Shown here in pieces: positions 22,437-33,969 of a DNA stretch of 64,000 nt (the first letter of the stretch is position 1; every line of letters begins with the position of its first letter). The notes under the pieces are model-generated. The model had not been told where the DNA came from. It made no database searches and saw only the letters and a list, made by a program, of their open reading frames with translations. Position numbers and translations under genes: made by a program. Source of the stretch: Polytrichum commune (lineage: Eukaryota > Streptophyta > Polytrichopsida > Polytrichales > Polytrichaceae). The DNA is taken from positions 6,634,001 to 6,698,000 of the forward strand of contig OX485806.1 in assembly GCA_950295325.1 (NCBI GenBank), read 5' to 3'.

Positions 22437-25400
22437 TTAAGCTCGCCGCTTGCTGAGACGCCACGAATTAGGTTCATGATACCGATCATAAAGGGGTTCA
22501 ATACGTTCTTGTCTTTTCCTCTTACTCATCTTTGTAGGATCAGCAACTTTGAAAAAACGAGGTGCCAACTCTACCAACCACTTTGGGTCCATCAGTGTGA
22601 CTTCCCGCATATATTCCTTAGTCGTCATGACCAACTCATGGTATATAACCCAATCAGGTTGCCGCTGGAACAAAGCACTGCTAGGATGAATATAGACTGG
22701 TTGATTCTCTACCAGTGTGCGATAGCCCTCTTGGGGATCCTTCCGAGCTGCATGAAAGAAGAAGCCTGCTGCAATCGCCTTTCGTATCCTTGTAAAGTTC
22801 TTGCCAGCACTTACCACATCTAACTTATATCTGCACACAAAATAGAATAGGTCAGAAATGAAGTGTCTAAAAGAAAGCATTAAAAAAAGCACTGAACCAA
22901 AAAAATTGGAAATACAAGTGCAGACTCTCTTTCAAAAATACCAGGCTTGCCTCAAGCAACAACTATAACAGCCTAACTCAAGTACAATATGTCACTTCAG
23001 CTATGATGAAATCATAAAGTCCAAAGTTTGAGAACAAACTAAAGCAAGTTCTACTGAGCCATTTGTGCACAGTTCTGCATTTTCAAGCCTTCGGCATACC
23101 TGTCCATGATAGTGAGGAGCTGTTTCCGAACATCTTGAGCCCTCCTTAAAGATCGAGACTGCACAAAGTTTTCAAAACACCACGGACCTGAGAAATTCTT
23201 TGCTTTCCAAGCTTCATATACTGCCAGAAGTGTCAGATGATCCCCCTCTACTTGAAAAAACTTTGCCCTCTTTTGATCAGCTTGCGCTTGTTTTTCTCGT
23301 GGCCGATAGAAAATATTCTGGGCTGACAGCATAGCAATGATGGTTAGAATCTCATCACTGCAACCCAAGTCCACACTGGCTAGTAACATCTTTGAAAGTG
23401 GTGGCTCCAGTGGAAACTCTGCCATTTTCCTTCCCAACTTTGTCAACAGGCCTTCTTCATCAAGTGCTCCAAGGCTGTACAGCTGCTCCATGGCTGATAT
23501 GAGTGCCTGGGGTGGAGGAGGATCCATAAAATCAAATGATAGAAGGTCATTGATACCCATTGCTTTCATGGTCAGAGTTGTCAATCCCAAATTTACTCTT
23601 TGAATTTCTGGTACTGTTGTAGGCAACATCTCGTTCCTGTATGCGCTTTCTGTGTACAACCGATAGCATTTACCAGGGCCTGTTCGCCCTGCTCGTCCTG
23701 CCCTTTGTCGAGCAGAAGCTTGTGAAATTGGAGTGATAACCAAAGAGTCAAGACCTAGCTTAGGGTTGTAAACATTTTGCTTTGCAAAACCAGGATCCAC
23801 AACATAATAAATTCCATCAATTGTAAGCGACGCCTCAGCGATGTTGGTTGCCACAACCACCTTTCTTGTACCTGGAGGTGGTGGCTCAAAAATCCTTGTC
23901 TGCATTTCACTTGGAAGCGCACTGTAAACTGGTAAAATAATGAGCTCTGGTACGTTAGGTCCCAAACCCTTCATTCTCTCGTACAATATCTGGCATGCAG
24001 TGTCAATCTCCTCTTGCCCTGTTAAAAAGAGGAGGACATCTCCTTCAGGTTCTGTCAGGTGGATCTGCATCACAGTGATAAGAGCAGCATCCAAGTAGTC
24101 GGTCTCTGGCATCTTAGTATACAAGATTTCAACTGGAAATGTTCGTCCTGGAATAGTGAAAATGGGACAGTCAAAGAAATATCTGGAAAACTTTTCTGCA
24201 TCCAAAGTTGCAGAAGTCACAATGAGCCTCAAATCAGGCCTGCGTTTCACAAGCCCCTTCAGGAGTCCAAACAAAACATCCGTATGGATTGTCCGTTCAT
24301 GTGCTTCATCGAGCATGATAACCGAATACGATACACATTGTTCATCAATAAGGGTCTCTCGCAGCAACATTCCATCTGTCATGTACTTAATCACAGTCTC
24401 GGGTCCAGTACAGTCCTCAAACCGGATTGCATACCCCACCTCCTCACCAAGCCGACATCCAAACTCTTCTGCTACTCTCTTGGCCACTGACATAGCTGCA
24501 ACTCGCCGAGGTTGAGTGCAACCTATCTTTCCACGGGTAGTATAACCAGCTTCGGCAAGATACTGTGTCATCTGCGTGGTCTTCCCAGACCCAGTCTCTC
24601 CAATGACAACTAGCACCTGGTTTTCACTCACAGCCTTAATAAGTTCATTTTTTAGTTTGTAGATAGGTAAGCTCTGCCTCTGTTCTTGAATCGAAAGCTT
24701 GGACCGTTGTCCAAATGTAGGAGCCTTTCCAAATGCATCTTTCTTCCACTCTGGCATATCATAAGCTGACAAACCCACACCCCGGAGTTCCTGCGCAAGA
24801 TGTCTCTCTCCAGTTTCGGGCATAGGATCTTCCCAGGGCCTGTTCAGATCCTTTGGAATGGAATCAAGCATGGTCCGCTGTTGTTGTTCTCGCAATTCTC
24901 GCCGTTCTTTTGCAAGAGCAGACTGTGTCATAGCTGCTCTCTGCAATGAGCCATCGGGATTCTTGACAATCTTCACTGGAGATACATCAACTGAGTAACG
25001 AGTCTGCCCTCTAAGAAAAGCTGGTTCGTCCTCATTAAGCTCAATCTCAAGCTCTTCTTCTGCACCCTCATCCTGGTACAACATCCCCCCACCATCATCA
25101 TCGTACATAGGATAATCTCGCACATCAAGCACCCCAGAGGCTATCAACTGCTTTGCCTCCCACCGCTCCGGCGAACTCATCCTCTTCATTGGCCTCCGAA
25201 TTGCCGTATTCTCATCCTCTTCAACAATAGTGATACCTGAAAGCCCCCTTCTTGTCTCTGGCGCCAGACTTGAGCTAGACGGATTCGCGCGAAGATTCTC
25301 CTCTTCTGCAGTTGGCCGCTTCATAGGGAGCAGATCCTCCCCTGTCTTCTGATCCACATCTCGCATACTCAAACTCATCTTCTTCTCCCCTACAGATATC

Positions 25401-26491
25401 ACTTTCACCCACACCTCCTGGTCTCGTTCCACAGCATCCTTCGCATTCACCACCCGCCGCGACGCAATGTGATACACATGCACCAACCCCTCTTTCCTAT
25501 CCCTAACCCCTAACAACTGCACAAAACACCCGTAGTCCATAATCCGTGAAACCCTACCTCTGTAGATCCCAAACAACTCCGGCTCATCAACCAAAGCTGG
25601 TCTAGATGGAACAACCACAGCAGAGCGATGAGAATCCCCATGCCTCTCTCCATCCGCATGGTCATGATCATCATCATCCCTGCGTCCTCTACCTCGACCC
25701 CTGTCATTATTGTTCTCTTTCCATCTCACATCGTCCTCTTCCTTATCTCGACCCCTGTCTCTTGCTCGTCCATTTCCTGCATCTCGATCATCATCCCTGT
25801 CATATCCCCTCCCTCTCGATTCTCGGTCTCGATGATGTCGACTTCCATCCCTTTGTCTCCCCTCTTTCTCCCTTCTCACATCTTCCCCATCCCTAACCCC
25901 ATCTCTGTCTCTTCGAGAATCCCTATTCCTATCCCTGTCCCTATCCCTAACCCTATCCCTCCCGCCATCACCATCGCCATCGCCATCGCCATACTCTTGA
26001 TGCTCTCGGTTTCTGTCCCCTCCTCCCTTTTCCTTCCTCCCGTTCTGCTCTAACCCTAATGGCAAAACCCTAACCCCATCGATAGTGCCATCGCCACCAA
26101 GCTCAGCCTCCAGTTCCTTAACCCTTTGCTTATTGTCAGGCACGGCTAACCCTGGAAACGCAGTTTTCTTCTGCTCCTTATCCCCGCCTATCCCTTTCAG
26201 CCTCTCCCGGTCCGCCTTGCTCGTTGGCGGCAATATGGCATGGATGATCGTTAACAAAGTTTTGACGAAATAGGGAGGCATCTCGGCGCCATTACTCTTC
26301 AATGACTTCCCAAACTGCTCCTGCGTGTCGCTCTTCTGCGCTAAGTCAATGATGAACTCCGCTAGGGTTTTGTCCGCGCACCCTATATGCGCTTCCAGCT
26401 CCGTGCATACCTTGCTCACTAAGGAAAGATACTCCAGCCGCTTCAGCCCATCCATCATGTTCGCCTGTCCCGGCTTCTGTCCATCCATCAT
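22437..26491 (-). CDS. PRP22: DEAH-box splicing helicase, PRP22/DHX8 (DEAH5) type
   Basis: Exon 1 is 26491-23100 and exon 2 is 22830-22437, joined by a 269-bp GT-AG intron that splits an Arg codon. The product has 1,261 residues, close to human DHX8 (about 1,220). It would release mature mRNA from the spliceosome in the nucleus. Domains in order: a helical N terminus (about 1-110); a long Arg/Asp/Glu/Gly region (about 160-295); an S1 RNA-binding domain (about 305-385, [20 protein letters not shown]); the helicase core with motif [11 protein letters not shown] (about 631), [12 protein letters not shown] (728), SAT, TGQEEID and QRAGRAGR (about 927); winged-helix and ratchet domains; and the OB-fold, whose first part is in exon 2 ([20 protein letters not shown]). 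The Arg-rich C terminus ends KRRA. Without splicing the frame would stop 49 bases past the donor, losing the OB-fold. The start is the first of two adjacent ATGs. Confidence 0.96.
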
Positions 26492-26501
26492 GCCTCACCA
26501 A

Positions 26502-26504
<3 letters not shown>

Positions 26505-26532
<28 letters not shown>
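26505..26532. repeat. (CT)14 microsatellite in helicase 5' leader
   Basis: A pure CT run just upstream of the helicase ATG, reading (GA)n on the gene strand. A second CT-rich run lies at 26905-26938. CT/GA runs are common in plant 5' UTRs and can bind GAGA-type factors. Confidence 0.9.
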
Positions 26533-26536
<4 letters not shown>

Positions 26537-26539
26537 CTT

Positions 26540-29129
26540 CTTCGCAATCTTATTATTTGTTTGTTCCTTCAGTAAGTAAGTGGGTAGAGAGGGAGAGAGA
26601 GAGACTCGTTTCTGTTGATTGTTATTCTTCCTCGGTGCGCGCCTCGAGCCCCAACCTAAGTAACCAAACCTCCTGCACTGCCTCACACACAGCAAAGACA
26701 AAACAAAATGAAAACCAAAAAATAATTGTTGAAGAATGTAGGAACCTAATAGTGTAATCTCCTTCTTCTCCTTCTTCTTGAGTCTTGTTCTTGAGCCTCG
26801 ATGACCGGGGCAGTCGATTTGTTTGTTTGTTGTGCCCTACTCTGCCTCTGTCCCCCCAAGTCCTTGCGGGGTGCGGCAATGTCTTGAGCCTTGGTCGATG
26901 ATGCTGAACACCTCTCTCCCTCTCTCTCTCTCTCTCTACATAGAGAGAGAAGGATAACAAAGGAAGGTAAAACAAGATTGAATGTTAAATACCGTTGGTA
27001 AATAGACCTGAAGATGTGTTAACGATCCTCATTTATCTCGCATGGAACCCTCCTATCTACTTCTCTATTAATCTCTATATCTGCATCATTCATTATATTT
27101 TGTAATAGGCAGTTGTCATTTTCCCTACCAGCAGTTGTCATCCTGCCTACTAACAAACTATTACATTTTCATCAAATTTTATTCAAAATTTTGGTTGTAA
27201 AACAACGATTTCCTCATCTTGCAATGGTCATTACGAGCCATTGCAGTTGACATGATTTCATCTAGTGGGTGGGCTTTACAAGCTTACATCTAATCGTGGG
27301 AAACTCCCAAGTTTTGTAAAGAGAGAAAAAAAACAAAACAAAATATCTATTTTATTAAGTACACATTGTTGCAAGCAGTTGCCACTACGCATGTCAACAA
27401 CATGTCACGCTCTCGTCAATTTCCCATGTTGCACCCATGCTTTTGAATTATGAAACCTTAAATGTTTTCCTACTCATTTTTCATATTTGCTTTTTTTAAA
27501 CTTACCCTCTAACCTCCTACCCCCTAACCTATTGTACTTGGTCGATATAAGCCCCCCCCCCCCAATTAGTCCTCATCCCCCATCCATGTTTCCCTAGCAC
27601 CCATCCATGGCCCCGTTCCCCAACCCCCATGGTCGTTTCCCTTACCTGGCCCCTCTTAGAAAGCACCTTACCTCTTTACCATTTACTGCATTGTTTATTG
27701 CACTAACACCCTCTAATAGATGTTGCATGTAACCATCAAATCCCCCAAAGGTAACGAGAAAAAAACATAAACACTTGAAGTGGAAAGAGAAATGGTTAAT
27801 GTCTCAATAACTGGATGGTGGGGATAAAATCGCATGTCAATTTATGTCAGGTTATGTCAGGTTATGTCAGGTTGTCCATGTTCATTAGTTTGTGTTGGAA
27901 GATAATTCCTAGAGTATGACACTCTTCGTGCTTGCAAAGAGCATCGCCACTAAGGAGGAAGTAACTCGTAGGCATGATATGCTAAGTGATGAGCTAGGAC
28001 ACTAAACCTAGGTTTTCATTGGACTTGTGAATTTGGAATCACTCATACAAAATGATATTTTATTCATGCAAATAATTACGTGCATCAAGCCTACTACTAA
28101 GCAATGCATATTGTATTTTATTCTTTTTGTAATTGAGTAATTTTATATTTGGTCTATATCTCCTAACCCACCTATCAATAGGTGGTATGGGAAATATAGA
28201 ACATCCGAATAGTAAATGTCAATGATGTTTTTGTAGAATTTATGGCATGTTTTGTTACATTTCACTTTGTTTATCCTTCAAAATTGCAAAATATGGTAAA
28301 ATTGTCACTCTTCACAATAATATTTAGATGTTTGTTCATTATAGGTATAAGGGTGAGGGGAAAGATTGTGATCTCATAGTCAAGTCAAATTGATGACCAA
28401 CACATTATAACGTTTTTCTCTTCTTATTTTTTGACGGATGGTGATCATTTGAAGTCCATCGCCATCGAATGTATCTTTTCAAATTTGAGGCTTATGTTTC
28501 AATTAAAATCTCAAGCTCAAGTGCACATATAAGGGGTGAACTTATTTTGACTTGTGTCCACCTAAGCAAAAATAAGGAATCAAACAATGTGGTACCTTCA
28601 AGAAATGAAACTTGTGATTAGGTCTTGAAGCAAAATGTCTTACCTACGTATTCTTGGAGCTCAATTGTGCAATCTTTTTTCTGAAGCAATTATGTTGAAG
28701 AATTAGAATATCAATAAAATTTTGACCTTCATAAATAATCTTGAGGATAAAATTTATTCTTGCACGAGTCATGAACAAATACGTACAATAAAACTACCAT
28801 GGCTCTCAAGTATGCATATTCCATGTGCATTGTGAACATTATTGCACACTGCTTCATAAAGAGAGAGACAAATGATGCCAACCACTGGTGTTGGCGTGAA
28901 TGAAGGACACTTCACCTTGATCATAGCCGGTAGCTTATATGTGAACTTGGAGCGGGTTTACTCAACAAGCCTATGAGACAAGTGTTGTTGCTTCTTATCA
29001 AAGGTGATCCCTATAGTGGTAAATGACACAGGCAATAAAGGCCTAGTTGGGGGAATTATAAGTTGTGTTTGCCAATGTTATGTTTGCCAAAGGTAGGTGT
29101 TATGTGGGCGTGCAGTTTTGACTCATTTA
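26540..29129. other. Intergenic, no gene recognised
   Basis: The first 400 bp probably hold the helicase leader and promoter. Beyond that lie AT-rich sequence, a C-run near 27550, and a tiny tandem repeat of GTCAGGTTAT at 27846-27876. The stretch 28880-29100 is a diverged copy of 43750-43930 (shared blocks CTTCACCTTGAYCATAGCC, GTTTAYTSARCAAG and TATGRGAYAAGTGTT). Confidence 0.5.
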
Positions 29130-29619
29130 ACATTTGGGGGTTTGGCTATACTTTTATATAAGTTATTTGTGTGGGTTTGGGCAACATGTTGTAGGGTGCA
29201 TTCTTGGGATTATGTTATTTGTATTTGTTTAGGTGGGAAGTATTAGTGGCTGGTGGTTTTCGAATTTTCATTTGTTGAGCATGAGTAGTGTGAGGTACTT
29301 GATAGCTATCAAGTGGATTTGTTACATTCATGCACATGCATTAAAGGGATGTAGCATTGTTCAAAGAGGTTGGTGATGTTGTTCGTGTGTATGCCTCCTT
29401 AGATGTTTGTTGTGAGGACAGTGAATGTTATATATCATCCAGCCTCTTCTAGTGCATCCACTAGGGCTTGGTATTTTGGTTTTTTTTGTTGGATGGTGGA
29501 GGTGGTGGTTGCGATCTTGACAGAATGCGAATTCAATGAATTGTAGGCTCGAGATCTGGGTGGTGTAGTGTGTGGTTTTCTCAAGGAAGGTGGTGGTGAT
29601 GACCAAGATTCATGTCTAA

Positions 29620-31095
29620 GGGCCGCTTTGCACTACGGTGGAGAAGTGCACCAATCGGTCAAGAATTTTAGCCCAAGACATGGTTATTTGAGGCGAGGGA
29701 CGGTATGCCGGAGAAGATGAAAAGACAATAAAAAAAAATGCCTTAAGAAGTCTTGACCGGCTGTAAAGTAACCACCTAGAGGAGAAGTCCACTGGAGAAC
29801 TTCACAAAATGGTCATAATAGAAACCTTACCCCCTAAATGACCATTCTATTGAAGTTTTTAAAATTTGTATTGATCAATTAATTAAGATATATATGGCAA
29901 TCTTTTAGAACCTCTTTCATGACAAGAATATATTTGGAAATGCTCCACCTCTATAATACACCAAATCAAGGTAAATATGTAGGTAACATTAGTTTCTTAT
30001 TGATTTTTAAAGAAATTACATGTTGATACAATCTAGCCTCATTAATACGATACTCATTTATACGACACCCTCAATATTACGACACATTTTTGCAAAACCA
30101 AACTTTTTATTTCAAAACTCCATTTTTTATTCAACTACAACACTCGATAATGCGACATTTAGAATCTCCGTTTTGTCATATTAAAGAGGTAGTTAATGCT
30201 AGAATTCCTTTCATCTATATTATGTACAATAAATCCATTTTCACTTGGGAACTACTTGGGAACTTCACTTATTGTTGGGAACTAAATGATAATTAGGGTT
30301 ACTAGTGTAGAATGGACCTCACTAGAGTTAGAGTGGACTCAACCCTAGTATGTTGCATTATACATGGATGATATAATATCACTAGTATCTTGATGCTAAA
30401 CGTCACGCATCATTGTTGCCTAGTTTCTTATAAGAGAACCTTTTATATTTTGGTGTTAATGAAATGATTAGTTTCCAAAAGTTAATTAGGAATTTAGACA
30501 AGATGATAGTTGCCAACTTGGGTAGGCAACACCAAAGATATTTGGACTCCTATTTCAAGAGTTCTTGAGAATATTTGTATTTGTTTGGCGTTATAAGTTA
30601 TTATTTCATACCATCTATATTGCTTAAACTTGTTGTCTATACTTTTGAGCTCATATTACTTATGTTTTTGTATTCCCTCAATAATACAACAACTTTATGC
30701 CTTTTTTCATATTAATGAGAAGACGACACCTCGATAATATATATTTTTTGTATTTCCCAAAAGTGTCATACTAAAGAGGGAGAACAAAAGTGCAAAGACT
30801 TCTCTAAGCAAGAAATATTTTATTCGAGTTAGAGTTCTCTGGAGGCCAAGTTTCTTGTCTGAGGCTTTGAAGTTGCCCAAGAAACTTGACCTCCGGAGAA
30901 CTCCCCTTCAAAAAAGTGTCGCCATGTTGGCAACCATGTCATTTTTTCATCCATGTACAATGTTCTCCACCAAAGGACTCTTGGCCGTAGTGTAAACCAC
31001 CACAAGACAAAAGTGTCACTCTCAGCCAATCAAATTTCAAAATTCCCCTAGAATTCATGACTGGAGGACTTCTCCACTGTAGTGTGAAGCAGCCC
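29620..31095. mobile_element. PIF/Harbinger-like non-autonomous element inside the LINE
   Basis: 1,476 bp with inverted ends: left GGGCCGCTTTGCACTACGGT.., right read inward GGGCTGCTTCACACTACAGT.., both continuing GGAGAAGT. Flanked by TAA at 29617-29619 and 31096-31098. Joining the flanks restores the LINE reading seen at 9439 (GTCTTAGTTTGGCGAGGC against GTCTAAGTCTAGCAAGGC), which fixes the boundaries. It has no transposase and carries a further insertion at 30029-30787. Confidence 0.82.
30029..30787. mobile_element. Pogo/Tigger-like element nested in the Harbinger-like element
   Basis: The left end, CAATCTAGCCTCATTAATAC, follows a TA. Repeated ATACGACAC/ATTACGACAC motifs come after it. The right end read inward is CCCTCTTTAGTATGACAC, with TTATCGAGGTGTCGTC further in. 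CCTCATTAATACGACA-like sub-terminal repeats are typical of plant pogo-like elements. The exact right boundary and TA duplication are uncertain. Confidence 0.55.
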
Positions 31096-31958
31096 TAAGT
31101 CTAGCAAGGCGTTGGCATGGTCTTGTGGAGCAGAGGCATGAGTATAGCCATGGAGGGATTGTGTTTTCAGGGGGGTTTCCGAGGTGGGCGTCAATGTTCA
31201 TTAGGAACATTTCTATTGTTGAGGAGTGGGAGAGGAGTAGTTTGTGTATTTGCCATACAACTTTGTTGTGTCTAGTTTTTTGGATGTAATTGATAGAGGT
31301 GCTCGTGCACATACAGAGTAAGTGTAGTAGGCATGTGTCAATTTCTCGTAATGGATAGAGGTTGTAGAGGGGCGAGGGGTAATGGTTGGGCCAGATGGTG
31401 TGTTTTCTTAAATTGCCCGTGTATTGACCATATTATAGTTTGAGAGTTTGTGCGATTTGGGCATATGTGTATTGGGGTGCTGACCGGAAATGATTGGAGA
31501 AGGAAGAGTGAACCAACGGGTTGTTAAGCCATTATGCTACATATGGGTATTGGGGGAGTATGGTAGTTGGCATGTGCATTCCTTATGTATGTAGGGTTTG
31601 AGGTGTCTAATGGGTGTAATGTGGTGGATATATGCATGGATTTTGGAGTGCCATAAGGGATGGTATGCATGGTATGGATTGGGGGCGGGGGGGGGGTGTA
31701 ATGTGTGGAGGGAATTTGTTAGCACTAAATTTGGCGACTTTATTAGCAACTTCATTTTCCAATATGCTTGAGTGTGCACAAATTTTTTGGAGTGTGAAGG
31801 GAGATGTGTGTTGTGATAGTAGTTGGATTATGACTTGTACAAGTAATATGTCTAGGTGGTTGTACTAGGAGGAGGGTTGGCAGAGGTGGTTGTGAATTAG
31901 GTAGACCAAGTTGATGCTATCTGCGAAGATATATGAATGATATATGTGAAGATATATG

Positions 31959-32098
31959 AACATTACTCAGATCCATAACAATGTTATGTAGGACTAACAA
32001 TATTCTATAGAATATTCTCCATATTCATATTGAATATGGATATATTTTGTAGAATAATGTCAGTCATACATAACATTGTTATGGATCTGAATAATGTT
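31959..32098. mobile_element. 140-bp fold-back MITE
   Basis: An almost complete hairpin: AACATTACTCAGATCCATAA.. on the left pairs with ..TTATGGATCTGAATAATGTT on the right, and the arms extend to a short centre near 32028. It has no coding capacity. Confidence 0.7.
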
Positions 32099-32103
32099 AT
32101 GAA

Positions 32104-33345
32104 GCTCATGATTCACAATTATAATTTGAGTATGTTTTCTTATTTATTCATACCAAATCTACCTAGATTGGTATGAGATACTCTATGATGCAAAATCTTA
32201 GTTTATAATCACGGACGAGATGATGGATGATTTGGCCTACTTGATGGCCTCTCATGAAACTCCTTCACCTTGAATTCCCTATTCTTGACTGAATTTCCAT
32301 ACATTCCAACTTGATTTCATCCATCATTCTCAAGTCACCTTAATATATCAAATCTCATGCTAGTTGAGAAGTGCCTTGTTGGTAGACAAATTCATGTTAG
32401 GTGACAATTTTGAAAAGCGTTCCTTCTATTTCATGAGTTACTTTCTTGCAAAGTTTCCACACTTTGCTCTTTTGTTGCGTCCAACATAATTTGAAGCCTT
32501 TGGTAAGTTTGGTAACTTTCTAACTTTTGATTTCACATGTCCTTGTTCTAATATTTAAGTTTGTTTGATATCTCCAAGTACTCTTGTTGGAATTTCTACC
32601 TTCAAGTACTTGGGTTGATATTTCCAAGTTTAGAGTTGTAGATCGTTTTATCATTTCCTCTTGGTTTGGAATTGATGTGTCATTTTGTTGTTCCCTTTCT
32701 CCTTAGGAAATTCGATTGGTAATTCTTTTCGTTTGGTTTCCCTATCTTCTACTTTGTTTGACCTTTCGGTCGTTTTTGTTTTTTTTCAAGTTTTCAAGTG
32801 TTTCTTGTAACCTTTTGGAGTTCAAGTGTTAGAAATTTCCTCCAAGTCCTTTAGCCCTTCAAAAGGTTCATCAAACGTCCTTCAAGGTTGGTCTTCAAAA
32901 CATCCTTAAAATAGGTCTTCGAAAAATCTTCAATAATATGCTCCCGACAAGTCTTCGCGACGCTCACATAGAATGCTCATTATCAATTGAGGTCCTTTAG
33001 AGGCCTTTTGTGCCCCTTTATGTAGGGTCTAAAATCTACGTTTTCCTTAATGGGGCAGTTACACTTCCATCCCCTATCGTCAAATGTTTAATTTTTTTAA
33101 GCACTTGATGTTTCTAATTTTCTAATATTATCATGGAAATTTTATTTTTGGAAATAAGCACATGTTGTATATGAATATACTCGTGAAAGACATGTGTTGC
33201 ATTCAACCATATGCCTTGATGTGTTGTTGCATCTCGTGTAATCTCATCCGATATATCCATCCAAAATTGGTTAATGTTCATTAAAGGGATTCACATCCAT
33301 TGGTATGTACGTCATATACTTACTTGCATCCGAGGTCTAACTCTA
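32104..33345. repeat. 1.25-kb dispersed repeat, copy 1
   Basis: Direct repeat of 62456-63870 (excluding the MITE there). Shared blocks include ACCAAATCTACCTAGATTGG, TTTGGCCTACTTGA.GGCCTC, AGTACTTGGGTTGATATTT, CTTTGTTTGACCTT.CGGTCG and TTGGTTAATGTTCATT. No ORF is conserved between the copies. It may be an LTR or other non-coding part of a retroelement, but neither a primer site nor a paired LTR was found. Confidence 0.75.
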
Positions 33346-33926
33346 TTTACTAGGTATTTATACTAAATATTATACTAATTTTAGTATGGTCCAATGGCCA
33401 CTAATATTTTGCTTGAGATTGCGTTTCCCATTCGATTATTGTTCCCAACTGCGTTCTTGTTCTTCGTCTCGCTCCTAGCCATGCTTCCGATCATGTCTTC
33501 TTCCCGGCCGCGTTCCCAATCGTGTTTTCGTTCTTAGCCGTGTTCTTGATCATGTCCCGTTCCTGATTGCGTTCACGACTACATTCCCGACCAAGGTCTC
33601 GATCCCTGTCACGTTCCCGATCATGTTTTTGTTTTCAACCAGCTTCCAATCCTTCCTCTTTCTCACTTCAACAACGGCTATCCATTAGGGTCTTCTGTGT
33701 GGCTGCAACAATCTTCTCTTGCTTCGATCCCTGGGGTGCTCTACATGATGGGACTTGAATGAGTTGATGTGGTCATGAAACAAAGGTATCCAATGGAGAG
33801 GTGGATGAGGGAAAGACTTTAAATATAGAGAAGTTTTTATCGAGGCATTGACTTAACTTGTAGCCATGGTACTTGATGTTTGGGCATCCATATGCGATTG
33901 CAACCGTTGTTTCTTAATCATTTCAT

Positions 33927-33969
<43 letters not shown>
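33927..33969. repeat. (TTG)14 microsatellite
   Basis: An uninterrupted TTG run of 43 bases. Confidence 0.95.

Larger units (their letters stand above)
29130..31930 (-). mobile_element. Old LINE copy broken by a nested insertion
   Basis: Same LINE family as the copy at 9 kb but decayed. Reading the minus strand from 31930: the end of an RNase H domain (ADSINLVYLIHN.., KICAHSSILENEVANKVAKF, i.e. the third catalytic Asp and the AH-x-x-I-x-x-NE-x-A motif), then the region matching the 9-kb copy, including TRHNKVVWQIHKLL and the CLCSTRPCQRLARLR stretch. Beyond 31095 the homology jumps to 29619 (LQFIEFAFCQDR), the gap being the DNA transposon at 29620-31095. Frameshifts and stops are frequent, so this is a pseudogene. 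Confidence 0.75.

Noticed and set aside
25628-26053. Long plus-strand frames opposite the helicase N terminus
   Set aside because: They are antisense reflections of the Arg/Asp-rich region of PRP22, giving low-complexity Pro/Ser/Ile proteins.
33927-33969. Plus-strand frame at 33880-34065 with a poly-Cys stretch
   Set aside because: The poly-Cys run is simply the (TTG)n microsatellite read in another frame.
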